From assembly GCA_015179025.1 (NCBI GenBank), contig WHUX01000078.1, forward strand, positions 186,001-250,000: DNA of 64,000 bases. The letters are read 5' to 3'. The DNA comes from Terfezia claveryi (lineage: Eukaryota > Ascomycota > Pezizomycetes > Pezizales > Pezizaceae). The position numbers were made by a program, and so were the translations under genes. Below are positions 31,491 through 44,242 of the stretch, piece after piece (positions within the stretch are counted from its first letter, which is position 1; every line of letters begins with the position of its first letter). Under the pieces are notes generated by a model, which did no database searches, had not been told where the DNA came from, and saw only the letters and a list, made by a program, of their open reading frames with translations.

Positions 31491-34461
31491 GGGAGTCATA
31501 GCAACAATAGCATAGGGAGCGGAATTCGGGTCCAGGGTATTAAGTATATATTGGGAGAGCAAGCGTGGGCGTGGTAGTGAAAGCTGGTGCCGTTCCATAG
31601 GACGAGAACAAGTGAAGAAGAATTGTTGATAATTCTCTTTATGGTCGGCTTTCTATTATCAATCATCTCCGAGTACCTATGGCAGTATAAAACCTTTTTT
31701 CGCGAGCCAACCTTGCAACCCGAGAGTTAATCAATAACAGCCATCGCATACGGCTGCATACCAATCCATGTTCTGGACTGCCTGCTAAATCCTTACCGCC
31801 GCATCGGCGCAGACCGCATGCACAGAGTTTTAGTTGAAAGGCCAACTGCTGGCATCGGCAATCCGGATATACGGTGGAGATCTCGATTACATTGAGAGGA
31901 AAATTTGGGCCACAAACTTCGCTAGAATCCAAATCGACATTACCATTTTGGCGCCTCGATGATCAGGTACACGGCAGACCTGAAATAGGTCTACAGAGAG
32001 ACTTTATTGTATTAGTACAACTTGGGGAAAACCCCGCTGGCTTCCACAATTTACGGCGAAGGGACGAAGAGGGGGAGGTGATTTGGTCTTACGTTTTGTT
32101 AGCTGTTCTTCTTGTTTTGGTTTAGTATTAGCTGCCGGTGGTATAATGAATGAACATGAAGAATGGGCTTGGATTCAGCACTCCAATGTTGGATTTCAGT
32201 CTATGATTCGAAGGCTGGGGTTCAACAGACGTGGGAGGAAGGCTTGTGGCGGTACCAGGAGAGCAGGAGAATCGTTCTCCTGAAACCCACCGCACTCTAT
32301 GGAATTCAGGCTGAGAGAGTTTCTAGTTTTTGTGTATATCTATCTTTCCCTTCATCCATGCTGCTCGCGTTTGCCTTGCGACCCTCAGTGTGATCTTCAA
32401 ATTTTGACAAGTTTGAATATTTTCTCATTCGTTACATAAAATTATAGTAGCGAGGGCTTCAAGGCATTGTAATTTAGGTATTAGTATAAAATAAGTGAGC
32501 AACAGGGCACTTGATTGTATATAATCATGAGAATAAAATTATATATAGTGATGACCGGATATGTACTATTGATTGCTGTATAATTTATTAGATTACTATT
32601 AGAATCCTATCAAACCTGAGAGGATGTCAGTACAGCCCAGCTGATTGTTCTGGTTAATTACTTCCTTAGCTGTAAGTCACCATTTGGTTCTTCGACCCTT
32701 CCTTCATCTAGTCCGGAGGAGAAATAATTTAAATCAACCCTTCTTTTTGTTGTTCTAATTCAAGGCAACGACGGCCCATTACTAGATTGTGCAATAACGC
32801 ACACAGGCCGGTCAATAGTACTTACATAGGTGTCGGCATGTCGGCACTTCACTGTCGAGCACCAATTCAACTTTTATCAGCCTTCTAGACCGTCCTTGGC
32901 ACCAAATTCGTCCGTAACGTATGCGTGAAAACAAAATTTGTCATCTTCTCGAGAGTTACCATTTATATTGCTGTCTTATTACTCTAGATCAATCATAGGA
33001 TGTCCACTGTTGTGCTAGTTATAAATATGAATATGACTGGATATTTGCACTTCTCAACATATGTACCATACCATAGACCGTTTATCTTTGGGCTCACTAG
33101 AATCATGTGTTTTAAGCAAATTCTGGCATGGATAGCTGTTGTGCAAATGGACTGCGTATATATAGCATAGTGAGTAAGAAAAAGGATAGATGTGATAGCA
33201 AGCGATCTCACAAAATGGCAGCACCTGAAACGTAAAGGTGGCAAGACTCAATCCGGCATTCATTTTATGATCTTTGTTAAACCCCAGCCGGATATATCCT
33301 CGACAATTGGATTATTTTCACATCATGATTGCCGTTACCCTCAACACCATCCCACCCCACCACGGCTTTATACGAAAATAAAGTTCTAAAATCTGGACCA
33401 TAGAGCCTTTTTCTGACGTCAATATTCAGCTTTCCGTACGATTGCAAAGTTGTTGCATGAGTACCTGCACTACATTAGAGCTCTCTTGGGTGCCTACACC
33501 TCAATGGTGTTGGGACCGTACTCAGGATCAAATATAATGACTGCACAGGTAGGCAGCTTTGAAGCGATAACGAGACGTTATAGGGGGATTGTTTGAGAAA
33601 GAGCTTGTATAGTTTTTACTTGGGACATTGTTCATTGGCATAACTCTTAATACTTAAGAAGTGTACAGCGGCCATTTCAACAACCAGGTCCTTCGCGAAG
33701 GGACTCTGAACCCAGTTCTATTAATTATATATCCAACTACCGATACCAACAAGTATCACTCTAAGCCCAAAGATATGTTTCCAAACCAGGCATATTCAGA
33801 AGTAACATACCAATGCGTTCAGTGAGTTCACGACATACAGTAAGTATTCCAATCGCGTTGACTGCCTAACAAATCACTTTGAATTACCCTTGACGTTAAG
33901 TTGCTTACTGAGAATCAATAACGAGATTTATTAGAAGAGAATAATTTGGCTAGCACTATGGCTAGCACTACAAGTTTCCCGGGCTATACTCAGCTCCGGA
34001 TTGGGAACAGCCTCAGGCTCTGCATCTGTGTAAATTTTGTGCTTGAGACCAACCAAAAATTACTGCTCTTGAGACTAGTCCTTCTACAGGTGTTATCTAG
34101 GGAATTGTGCTACCCGTTTGTACCTAATGAGGATCTGATAATTGTGATTTCCTGTAATTCTAAATTCTGATCTATCAAATTCAGTTCATGGTGCGGGGAG
34201 GCTTGCGGCTCAGGGAACACTGTGGGTACAACTCATTCGAGATAACTTATCTAGGTCCTCAGATTCTGTTTCCAACGGAACCAGTTTGCTAAAAATCAGA
34301 ATGAGTTTAAAATTAACAATTTTCGAAGAGTCAACCACTAGCTACAAAACTCAGAAGTCCACCGCAAGTCTCTCTCATCACAAATTTTTCCTCCTTCTAC
34401 CATCACGGACAGACTGCATGATCTTCAACAGGTATGTATCCCACGCCACAACTACTGCAAT
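31491..34461. other. intergenic, no gene seen
   Basis: Nearly 3 kb with only short open frames on both strands and no motif I recognise. AT-rich 32400-32650. Confidence 0.45.
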
Positions 34462-35274
34462 TCACCTGCGCGTGACTTTCGCACCGGTCGACACTACAGG
34501 TTTCTGCCCTATCCATTTTGATTCATCACTTGTGATCTGCGTCACCAACCATTTCGCTAGATCGGTACGACGTATACTTGATGTCGTTTTACCATCTCCA
34601 AGGTACCCATCCGCGAAAGCTTGTGCTTCACCTATTTATCCACACTGTTAATCCCAATTTTGGTAGCTGACAACAAGAATATCTAAGTCATACTTACCAT
34701 TGAGAAGTAGGCCAACTCGAAACACAGTCCAATCAATATCCTCAATCGGCACAGTATCAAAAAACCTACCCACCTCCACCATATTCCTCCATCCCCGGTT
34801 GAATAATAAGCGAACTATCCAGATCATCGCCAAGGCACTGAGCATGTTGTTGTCTTTCTCATCAGCAATAGAAATTGTTCCAAGTGCAAATATACGCCGC
34901 ACCCCCGTCGTTTTCATTGCATCCACTATCAATCTATATGCGTTTGCAAAAATTGGCTCCTTTCCTTCCTTCCCAAAAGGGTTCATCCATGCTAAGATTT
35001 GGCTCGCTGGTGGACCAAGAAAGGAGACTATGACGTCTGTCGGGTGTAGATGGGCAACAGCAGAGCGGATACTAGCGGCGTCTGTGAGGGAACCGGTACC
35101 AGGAAGCACATTTATCTGTGGATGTGTGAGGAGCGAGGTGGGAAGTTTCGAGGGAGTACGAGCATAGACCAGGAGTTGTAAATGGGGAATCGTAACTGCT
35201 TCCTCCAGAAAAGCGCGACCTGCTGGTCCTGTTGCTCCAAAAACAAGGATCTGTCGTTCTTGATCTGCAGCCAT
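34462..35274 (-). CDS. NmrA-like NAD(P)-binding Rossmann protein (2 exons, 248 aa)
   Basis: Exon 1 is 35274-34698 and exon 2 is 34631-34462; the intron 34632-34697 (GTAAGT ... ATAG) gives an in-frame join LLNG-EAQAFADGYLGDG. The N-terminus MAADQERQILVFGATGPAGR carries the Rossmann GATGPAGR motif of atypical short-chain dehydrogenases. LLVYARTPSKLP, VIVSFLGPP and TGVRRIFALGTISI follow the NmrA/BVR-B pattern. The C-terminus SSIRRTDLAKWLVTQI is the usual R-x-D-x-A/V segment. No catalytic YxxxK is seen, so it may be a redox sensor or atypical reductase in the cytosol. Complete, about the usual length. Confidence 0.85.
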
Positions 35275-35338
35275 GATGTGGATAAGTATTTACAATCGAT
35301 ATAGATCTATCATGGGGGATATGCGATTATATCGATAT

Positions 35339-35533
35339 CTAATTAGCATTGTGCATGGTAACTTGGGGACGGCGTGGGTGTACCGAGTATGGTTTAAAGT
35401 TCTGGGGATCCGGACCATGCTTTAAGCTCTCTGGATGACTTACTCTTATATGGAGCGAAGGATCAGCGTATTTCTCGTGATCGGGTATCGTGATCGTAGC
35501 GTCATCATGCGATGCGGTGACGGAATTTGCCAA
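35339..35533 (-). CDS. Short hypothetical ORF (64 aa)
   Basis: Begins MANSVTASHDDATITIPDHE and ends PQVTMHNAN; hydrophilic, no cysteine, no motif. It is 64 bp upstream of, and on the same strand as, the NmrA-like gene, so it may be a small gene, an upstream ORF in its leader, or chance. Composition looks protein-like but evidence is thin. Confidence 0.25.
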   Translation of the reverse strand: MANSVTASHDDATITIPDHEKYADPSLHIRVSHPESLKHGPDPQNFKPYSVHPRRPQVTMHNAN

Positions 35534-38500
35534 GCTGTGCCACCGGCTGTAGGTACCGTAGAAATTCTGAGTGGATAAGATTCTTCATTCGTAGCTATCC
35601 CCACGTTCTCCTTAGCTATCCCCACGTTCTCCTTAACCCTCTTCGATAATGTCTAAAGTCTATCTCTCCTCCTCCCACTTAAGCCAAGCCCGTTATGCAC
35701 ACTCACGCTAGCTCCTTCCATTCTTAGAAATCAATCGTCCGAAGTTTAAGACAGTAATCGTGAATAGAAAGGTGGAACAACTCGGCTGCAAAAGACATTG
35801 TAGGGGTACCGCCAATAGGATAGCTGGAAAGTTCGTGATTCCAAATGGTGAATATCAGAACAATTTAAACAAGTGGACAAACAGGTAAGACACTTTGATC
35901 AAAGCCATAGAATAATACCCCAACAGGAATACTGTACAGCAAAATATAATGCTTCAGAACGCCATATCCTTATTACTCAATGGGTTGGCGAGGCTTGGGA
36001 ACTGCTATAAAATGAACTGAAATAGTCTATTGTTGGTCATTTCGGAAATGTGGCATAATAATTGCACTTGATGGCAGTGCGGATAATGTTATCACTATCA
36101 GAGGACTGGAGGGATATAACTGTTGGCGTTCAGATTTCAGAAGTACGAGCTTGAGTCTATTTCTGGAGAGCAAGATGCAGTGTGCAAGGAAGTTCAAGCA
36201 TAACGGCTGAGGGTAATAGAGCGCTGGACCCTGTTACATAGTGTAAGTATAAGACAGTAACAGTATTTAAGACAGTAACAGTATTTAAGACAGCAATCGC
36301 GAATAAGACGGTGAGGATGCTACAGGTAAAACCAACGTACTGTGTTTAATACTGCAGGCTTATCGGACGATTTCTACAGTATAACATATGGTGATGCCGC
36401 TCCTACATACATCACATAAGTACAATACCTTACACACATAATGTCGTACATAGCGCTTTTGATGTTTGGCATTATAGTATACGGTAGAGGGCTTCGCAAA
36501 GAGCATGGCAAGAGTTATATCAAGTCTCTAAAGTACTGTCTGGTCAGAAACTACGGGAGCTCAATTGAGATTTCGTCTTTTACCCAGCTCTTATAGTTAT
36601 TTTCGATCATCAAGCAAGTGGGCCTCGGGGTAGGCCTCGAACACATTCTCGCCGCCAGTACCTTGCGCATTATGATGTACATACATTGTGCGACCCTTCC
36701 ATCGGATGTTCCACCAAACACAAGAATACCTCATAGGACGAGAGCAGGGATGCTTGGTAGCATGTCAGGTAAACTGCGCAAGTCAAGCCATATTACGGCC
36801 AAAAAGTCTCGGAAAAGAAGAGAAGTGGCAGGAAAAGTGCTTATGAAAAGAGAGCAAAAGTAGTACAACGGTGCTCTGGTTCATGTACCGGCAACAAGGA
36901 ACCGAGATATCTATGAACTTTTCTAACTTCACAACCACAACATATCTAAATCATTACATGAAAGCGTATATTGATAGAACTAGGCTTGTAGAAGAAAGGC
37001 TTCGCTCTAGAATTTAAAAAGATGAAAATCGAAGAAGTTATAAGAGAAAAGTAAAGTAGAAATTTTGTATGAGAGAATTGAGAATGTTACATGCAAAGAG
37101 GCAGAAGGGTAACAGGAAATAAAAAAGATGACTTAGCTAGCTTGCGATGATGATCAAGCTGGCTAACAACTGAGTTACATTCCAGGTCGCCATAAATCAG
37201 CTCCTCTCCTGTATCAGGAACCTCCGTGCGTTTCTGCTGACATTGAGCAAGTTGACTTTCTATGTGGCAGTCCGACGTGCTCTCTTTTTTCCTGGGCAAC
37301 CGTGGCATCTAAAAGATACATTAGTTTCCAGACTACATGCTATAGAGATATCGGGAATCATAGTTAGTTGTCCTTAGATTTGGAGTTCGGGCACTCGGTT
37401 GAGGAATCATAAGTTGTTAAGCTAAAGGTGTTGGAGCGCGCAAGATTGTTACATGAAATTTGCAATCGATGTCATCTTGCGTTATCAGATCCACACTGTA
37501 CATACCTCCTATAGAAGGGCTTGTAGAGAAGTTTCTGTAGCTCGTGCACGAGACTAGTTTTCTGCTTCCGCGCTCTGAGCGTAATTTCTCCCAGATTTTA
37601 TATTGTGTATAAGTTTACCCGCATTTTGATCCTGTATTCGGTTTAATAACAAAAATTTCATTTTTGGAATCACTCCCCCGTCATGGCTAATCCTTGAGTG
37701 CGCGATCTCAAAAGCGGGAAAAATTTGAATTTACGAGAAAAATTGTAATTGTAATTGGGTTCAGAGACTACCATTAGTCATCATAGAATCTGGAGATTGT
37801 TCATTCTTAATACCAATGTATAAGCTGCTCAATAATCTGTATGATGCGTTTCATGAAGAGATCACGTTCATTTGGAGTAGAGATTTGTGCAATCAGAATT
37901 GACACAAGTTCCGATCTGCCAGGGCGCTTGCTAATTACATACGGAGTAATCCCTTGTGCCAAACCAGACTAATTGTATTATCAACTTCAGACCAAAATTA
38001 GGTAGTTAGAGTAAGTAGTACTTACTTAGGCAGTCGTATCCACAATCAGGTATAGCTATAGCTAAGCGAGCTGTCACGCTAGCCCCCCTCTCGGTCGAGT
38101 AATCCACGAAAGTGCTCTCGTGGTGCCAACCAGATTACTATCTTTCGTGTCTCATAACACAGCCTCTGAAAGCGGAGTTGTTAAATGTCTAGCTAGACTA
38201 GTCTGGCTTGCACTAGCCCCTCGGTATAGCTAGACCTCGAGTACTGTACATACCGATCTGCCATAATAGGATATACAGTAGTCATTAGAGAAGAAGCTGG
38301 AGGGGCGCATTCAAACGAGGCATACTTTTGATAAATATCCTTCTCTCAAGAAATCGTTTGATATCGATTTCTCGACGCTTACGGTTTTCACTGCTTATAC
38401 ACCATCAAGCACAGCCCTCACCCCGTCCCTAAGTCTTCCAGAAGGATTAGGTATCCGACCTTGAAAGGCTCTCAGCATAGTCTACTGATCCATAGCGGTT

Positions 38501-39477
38501 ACCAACTAGGTAGATACTGTAGGTACGAAACCATTCAATTTTGCACCAAAACTTACGCCTTGGGGAAATCCTTCAGAACTATCCTATACAAGAGAGAACA
38601 AACATCACAAGGTCAAGATATATTCGCCACACTAGGTTTCATTCACGAGATATATGAGGGTGTCTTGTGGCATTTTTGTTACCATTGAATCATGATCAAA
38701 CGTTTTCCTTGATCAATCAGGATGGTGAAAAATAAAACTCTGAACTATTAATGTACTACTACATATATATCTAAAGCTATAGCGGTGCGTCTAGTTACGA
38801 TGCGAATACCTGGGGAGAGGTCGACGTTAAAAAGTCTCTCATATGAGTGCGTAGAAGTTGGGTAGATTCTTGAGCTGCAGTTAATATTTAGGCTGCCATA
38901 CCAATAAATTTCCAACATGCAATCTGCACATGATATTCTCATCTCGACATCAGGAATTTGTTTAAATAGAACTATACCGCACCTTGTCATATGTGCAGGC
39001 AAATTTCCAGGTACAGCGTTCTCATATCATCGGGGTGAACCTTGCAAGCGTCACGATCAGCGTGCACCTGCAGGTGCCCCGCTCCCAAGAGATACTGCGC
39101 ATGCGACTTTGCCAACTTGCTCATACATAGATGATACCGTCATCGCAGCAGGGGACTTTCAACTTGATATCGACGAGACTTAAACGTCGGCGCCCAATAG
39201 TAGTAACTAGATGACCCCTCAGGTTGACGCAACCACTGCACTGGCAGTAGGCTTAAGTAAGGTGATATGTTAAGAAGTAATTATAAAGGCGCTCTATGGG
39301 TCAACATATAAACTGATATTATGCAGCAAGAACTTACGCCCACTCACTGCTCGTAGCAAAGGGGCAGTGTTAAGCGTACTAGTATTGCAGCACTGCAGCC
39401 CTGTGTCAATTACCCCAGCAATTGATACCGCATATAAACCCTCTGCCTTTCCTACATGAAAACATGCGCAACTTTCC
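35534..39477. other. intergenic, no gene seen
   Basis: About 3.9 kb. It holds a 21-bp tandem duplication (TAGCTATCCCCACGTTCTCC at about 35594-35635), a duplicated TAAGACAGTAACAGTATT (36250-36291) and copies of the dispersed GTCTGG motif near 37961, 38112 and 38203. No gene I can support. Confidence 0.45.
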
Positions 39478-40557
39478 AAAGTAATCCCTGTGGTGACACT
39501 TGTTCTCCACTTTCTTCAACGAAAAAAAATGCTCCAAGTTAGTATAGGAATCTTCAGAGTTGAGGCAGGAGGAATCGTCGCCCTAGCCGACCTAACCACC
39601 ATTGCCTCAAGATGCGCAATTACTGGTGGTGCGACATGGCTCGATATTTTCGTACTCTGCCCTGGGATACATCTCCAACAACGTGCCGCTGATCTTGCGA
39701 ACCAGGGAGAATTACCACCTACTGCGGCGATGACAACTGGCTATGTTTTTCGGACAGAAAATCAAGCGATGGTGGGATTCCTTCAGCGAACGGGTCAAGC
39801 GGGACATTTGAGCGACGCGCATGTCACCATGGCAAAACACGAGGGGAGGCAAAACCCATTCTCGGCAATGTCAACAATAGGGGTATTTTCATCACTGCTT
39901 TACCTTGCGGCAGTATTTTTAACAATAATTACGATCATCATAATGGCTGCGTTATTCCGAGAGTGGTGGACTGTGGGAATTCTTCTAATTTTGTGTTTGG
40001 CTCGCGCGATGAATACATTTGTGATTCGACAACGGATGGCTGCGTCCTGGAAGGGTGCGGCTGAGCCAGGGGTTTACGGCGATTTGATTATTCTACTCTC
40101 CCAGGATCGTTGGGTGCGCCTGCGTGGGTTGGTCGATGACCTCAAGGCTGTCACTTCAGGTCAATGGTTGCAAGATATGACACCGGTGCAATCCTTCATT
40201 GCAGCTGCGGCGACTCTTTTGGTTTATGGCACTGCGGCTTTGAGTTCGAACGCAAGTGTATTTGGAAACATAGTGCTCATGGGCTTGTTGTTTACTGAGA
40301 CAGCACTGCTGGCTTTTAGCAACCAGCTGGCGAAGGGATTATTGTTACATGACAGGGTGGTACGGATTGAGGGCGAGCCAAGGAAATATAATAGGAGGTT
40401 AGAAATGGCAAAGGAGTTGATCAACGAGACTGGGCGGGACGACTGGGCGGTAGGCCTCGGTATGATCCTGCCGTCAGAGGCGAAAGGGGTGGTTAGCAGG
40501 GAAACCGGAGCATTCTTAGAGAAGGAGGATCCAGTTGGGAAACCCGTTCTTTTGTGA
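39478..40557 (+). CDS. Conserved fungal polytopic membrane protein of unknown function (main exon; 5' exon missing)
   Basis: The open frame reaches TGA at 40555-40557. The region VTLVLHFLQRKKMLQVSIG, EAGGIVALADLTTIASR and ITGGATWLDIFVLCPG, later LLSQDRWVRLRGLVDDLKAV, VTSGQWLQDMTPVQSFI and ETGRDDWAVGLGMI, matches a family of uncharacterised ascomycete membrane proteins that I recall without a known role. Four hydrophobic spans: SSLLYLAAVFLTIITIIIMA, WTVGILLILCLARAMNTFVI, FIAAAATLLVYGTAAL and IVLMGLLFTETALLAF. The frame has no good ATG at its start; the first in-frame ATG (39529) would cut into conserved sequence, so an upstream exon is likely and the true 5' end is not known. Confidence 0.7.
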   Translation, partial: KVIPVVTLVLHFLQRKKMLQVSIGIFRVEAGGIVALADLTTIASRCAITGGATWLDIFVLCPGIHLQQRAADLANQGELPPTAAMTTGYVFRTENQAMVGFLQRTGQAGHLSDAHVTMAKHEGRQNPFSAMSTIGVFSSLLYLAAVFLTIITIIIMAALFREWWTVGILLILCLARAMNTFVIRQRMAASWKGAAEPGVYGDLIILLSQDRWVRLRGLVDDLKAVTSGQWLQDMTPVQSFIAAAATLLVYGTAALSSNASVFGNIVLMGLLFTETALLAFSNQLAKGLLLHDRVVRIEGEPRKYNRRLEMAKELINETGRDDWAVGLGMILPSEAKGVVSRETGAFLEKEDPVGKPVLL

Positions 40558-41774
40558 ATATCATTAAATCAACAGCCTACAGCCCCCGTACTGCTCTACC
40601 GGCATACCCGGAGATCACAACAATCAGTTGGCACAACATATTTGTCGCCATCCGCCACATCAGTAATTGCACCATCGGACCTTGAAAGCAGATACGTTTT
40701 GGTTTTGATTCCATTATTATACTGTTCTAATGTTTGTACTTGTTTTGGGATCGCCTTGCAGCGCGACATTATTTCTACTTTATTTCTATTTACAGTTTCA
40801 GGTTGGTGATTGTCTCATGTTTTTGGTCCCAGAAGACGACCTGGCGTGTGTGCATAATAAGTATGGGTATATAGGTGTATTATCAATATCAGCAAAGCAG
40901 GACGTTGGATTTTGCAACCTGTGCAGTAGTCTCGGGAACCACTGTGTTATATATACCTATCAATTGGAAAATAACGCTGCCTTGTCGAATATACCGCCCC
41001 CGAAACTGGTTTACCATCAACCCAGAGAGCCTCGCCGCATCTGAGAGTCTGGATAGTGCTTCTGGCAGCTCTATGAAAGCTACTCTTTAGTGCTTTCAAT
41101 ATTACAGCTTCCATAAACAAATGTCCTACTAATCTTACTAGAAATGATCATTTTGCTCACCCAACTAGAGGTAATACCACTTAGGTCTGGTTTATAGAAC
41201 AAACTATTAATGTTACTCTAATTCTACATACAGAATATTACTTAAATATTACTTTAAAGTGGCGTCCGAATTGTGTATAATACTATTACCCCCTGGTCCA
41301 GACCATACTGTATATATTTTTATTGGCAATCGTGCTGGCAGCCTTTTTTACTTACTATAGTCATGTTACCAGAACCTATCCTTGAATACGAGTACTGATC
41401 TCCAAAAAAAAAGTACCCAAGCCTCTCTAGCCACATACCGAGAGTACGCTCTTACACTTGCGTAAGTCATAAGATTACTAATTGTAAGCAGTCTGGTTGC
41501 AGTACCTTCGACCGAAGGTGTAATCTGTTTGCCTTGCTACTGTCACTATTCTGTCCTCCTCCACCTCGCAGAAAGTAACAATCCAAAATTGGGATACCTC
41601 TTTGGTTCGAGTAATCACTGAAAGACTACTGTGGTAAGCTTCATATTTGCCCCTGAAACATACCGAGGATATACACCTAATGGCCTGTGCCCGTAACCTG
41701 AGCGTAGCGGTGAGAGATACAACCACTGGCCCCCCCACTGGCTGGCCAGACAACCCAACCCCATCCTAAGCAAT
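40558..41774. other. intergenic, no gene seen
   Basis: No motif found in the short frames. One copy of the GTCTGGTTG motif occurs near 41490. Confidence 0.45.
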
Positions 41775-43040
41775 ATGGACAGCAAAGGGCCGCTTCCCAG
41801 CATGCCAGCAATGCCCTGTGGTGTTTGTTCCCGTTCGTTCGGTGAGGAGTCGGCGTTGCAGCAGCATCAACGCGCACTGGGACATTGTTACTGCTTCGAG
41901 TGTGAACACGGGTTCGAATCCGAACTAGACTATGAACAACACAATACTACTACGCATGGTATTTCTTGCACTATGGCTTCTTGCCCTGCGGATTCTTGCA
42001 CCGAGCAATTCTCTTCTCAGAACACCCTAATGATACATCAAAGAACACTGGGACACTGCTACTGCAGTAAATGCAACAGAACTTTCAGCGCCGAAGCTGA
42101 CCTGTCTCAACATCTACTTGCATCACCTACCCACCAAGACAAAAAGACCGTATATCAGTGCACCTCTTGCAGCACAACCTTCGAGTCAAAAAGTGCCCTT
42201 ACTGTCCATTTGGCATCTCCAATTCATTCGACCCAGGATCCTGTCAGGTGTCCGGTTTGCGAGAAGTCGTTTAACCGGCACTCAGCGATGATCCAGCATC
42301 TCGGGGATGGGACTTGTGAGCTGTCCAGGTCAGAACGTCGCAGGGCCTATGCCGCGCAGCAGGCATTACAGTCTGGGGCCCCACCAGTAAAGATAGTATG
42401 TGCACAAGCAGCTAGTACTATGGCAAGCTCCTCCACACCATCCTTCACACCCTCCTCAGACCCTGCTCCTGTCATAAAGAAAGCTTCTGTCATAAAGAAA
42501 CGGAGCATCATTGTGCTAGAGCAGCTGGCAAAAGCACGTGCACAGCTCGAGCTTGAAGCACTCAGTAAGAGCTTTGCTCGACTATCTACAAGTAGTGGGA
42601 TATCCGAAGGTGGAGCTTACGAAATCGATACTGTCAACAAGACCACAGGCGCAGTTGGCGCAGTTGGCGTACCTGTTCAAGCAGCCCACGTAGTTGATGT
42701 ACCTGTTCAAGCAGCCCCCATGGAGGATACCTCTCGTTTGCCAATGACGAAGGGTGGGTCATCCAGGCCTCCAACGATCATCACCGAGAAACCGACAACT
42801 CCAAATTTATCTTCTGCAGAATCCGACACTCGCATTTCAGGCTCTCCAGTTTTTGCGCAGGCCTCCTCCAGCTCTAAAACCCAAAAGAGCAGTTATCCAG
42901 GACCAACTGCAAAGATTTCAATCATCTTACCTTCAGTCCGAAAGCCGAATGCAGCAAACAAGGCCATGACAGTAAAAGCATCGTTAAAATGGGTTGCTAG
43001 ACTCCCACCAAAGTATGAGGCTCGACTTTTCGTTTTGTAG
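41775..43040 (+). CDS. C2H2 zinc-finger protein (421 aa)
   Basis: Single exon from ATG 41775 to TAG 43040. The N-terminal 180 residues carry a series of C2H2-like fingers: MPCGVCSRSFGEESALQQHQ, CYCFECEHGFESELDYEQH, a CTEQF..HQRTLGH variant, CYCSKCNRTFSAEADLSQH, YQCTSCSTTFESKSALTVHL and VRCPVCEKSFNRHSAMIQHL. Several end H-x(n)-GHC or HxxSPxH and two share a repeated RALGHCYC/RTLGHCYC linker, so the fingers arose by internal duplication. The rest is Ser/Pro/Ala-rich, with a repeated VPVQAAH/VPVQAAP unit and a basic VIKKASVIKKRS segment that may be a nuclear signal. Likely nucleic-acid-binding; target unknown. Confidence 0.85.
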   Translation: MDSKGPLPSMPAMPCGVCSRSFGEESALQQHQRALGHCYCFECEHGFESELDYEQHNTTTHGISCTMASCPADSCTEQFSSQNTLMIHQRTLGHCYCSKCNRTFSAEADLSQHLLASPTHQDKKTVYQCTSCSTTFESKSALTVHLASPIHSTQDPVRCPVCEKSFNRHSAMIQHLGDGTCELSRSERRRAYAAQQALQSGAPPVKIVCAQAASTMASSSTPSFTPSSDPAPVIKKASVIKKRSIIVLEQLAKARAQLELEALSKSFARLSTSSGISEGGAYEIDTVNKTTGAVGAVGVPVQAAHVVDVPVQAAPMEDTSRLPMTKGGSSRPPTIITEKPTTPNLSSAESDTRISGSPVFAQASSSSKTQKSSYPGPTAKISIILPSVRKPNAANKAMTVKASLKWVARLPPKYEARLFVL

Positions 43041-44242
43041 CCCTGCCAACTCATACGATTCAGTCATTTCTTCCAATATCACTTGGCTCTATTTTTGCTT
43101 TTCGGCTGTGTTAGTGTCACTGATTTTTTGCCGTAAAGGAGTATGTGGTCCCTCTGAAGAATGAGATAGTAGTCATGCAGGTATATGCATTTTTTTCTTA
43201 TTGCTCGAATTGGTGTATTTCATACGGTTTCTACGATAGGATGCATATCATACTTCATCAATCTATTTTGCCCCCCCTAAAGTGGTGATGGGCATAATGT
43301 CGATGGTGAAAAACAAAAGGGTTTTTTGTTACCTACATAGACTGCCCCTCAGTAGGGCCTCCATCGATATCCCACGTCGGCATCACATTACTGCTTCTCT
43401 TGCTGTATTATCTTGTACATGTGCGACCAACTGGTACATACATCTCTATTCCTCGCACGAGTTAAAATTTAAAAAAAAAAAAAAAAAAAAAAGGGTAGCT
43501 CAACCCTTCATGTCTCATCGATATAGTGACTAAACCAGATCCAACGGCCATGAGATACACATTTCTCGGTTAAAACAATTCTTCTACAGCTAGACCGCTC
43601 ATTCTCGGCCTTCGTGCCCATGCCTTTGGTTACATATAATTCATGCAGGCAGACCTCACGATTGTTATTAATATTCCAGATATTTGATTGACGTGCAGAG
43701 CCGACATTTGCCGAGGTGCAGTTTCTCTACAGCCAATCACCACTCGCAAATTGTGGTACCAAACCAAAATTCTTTTGTTTCTTTACCCACGCCAGACGGC
43801 ATCGCTACCTCATCCGCGGCCATCAATTGCGTCTGCGTAGGTTCTCGCCGGCGCTGCAGCTAGCACGGCGGGCTGCCGTAGCGAAACTCTACCGCCCGGC
43901 TATCCCCCCGACGTACCCCGAAGTACCCCGACGAACTCCGACGTACTCCGACGTATCCCAACGTTTCCCACCACGCACTCGGCCCTCGATAGTCCTCCCC
44001 GTACGCCCATACCTGCAGCGTCTTTGCCGTGCGAGTCAGCTCTACGGCCATCTCGGTCGATCGACGCACTCCCCCCGGGACCGGGGTTCGGCAGCAGAAC
44101 ATACAGCAGTCGGTAGAGGCTGGGAGGCACCGGTGCCCTGCGAACGGAGGTGAGGTGCCTGCACGGAACACCCCACATCACCTGTGACTGGTTCTTTCAT
44201 ATTAGGGATCCTGTTTTCGTTTCCGCTAGGGCTCAAAGGGAG
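43041..44242. other. intergenic, promoter and 5' leader of the Zn2Cys6 gene
   Basis: Contains poly-A at 43468-43492 and a run of CCGACGTAC/CCGAAGTAC units (about 43907-43962). Open frames on both strands over this run reflect the repeat. Confidence 0.45.
43906..43962 (+). repeat. 10-11-bp tandem repeat (CCGACGTACCC)
   Basis: Five to six imperfect units of CCGACGTACCC/CCGACGTACT in the leader of the Aro80-like gene. Could be a minisatellite or a cluster of regulatory sites. Confidence 0.6.

Noticed and set aside
34700..35167. Plus-strand 155-aa frame
   Set aside because: Antisense of the NmrA-like gene, which has a clear Rossmann motif.
43860..44171. Minus-strand frames over CCGACGTAC repeats
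   Set aside because: Arise from the low-complexity leader repeat.
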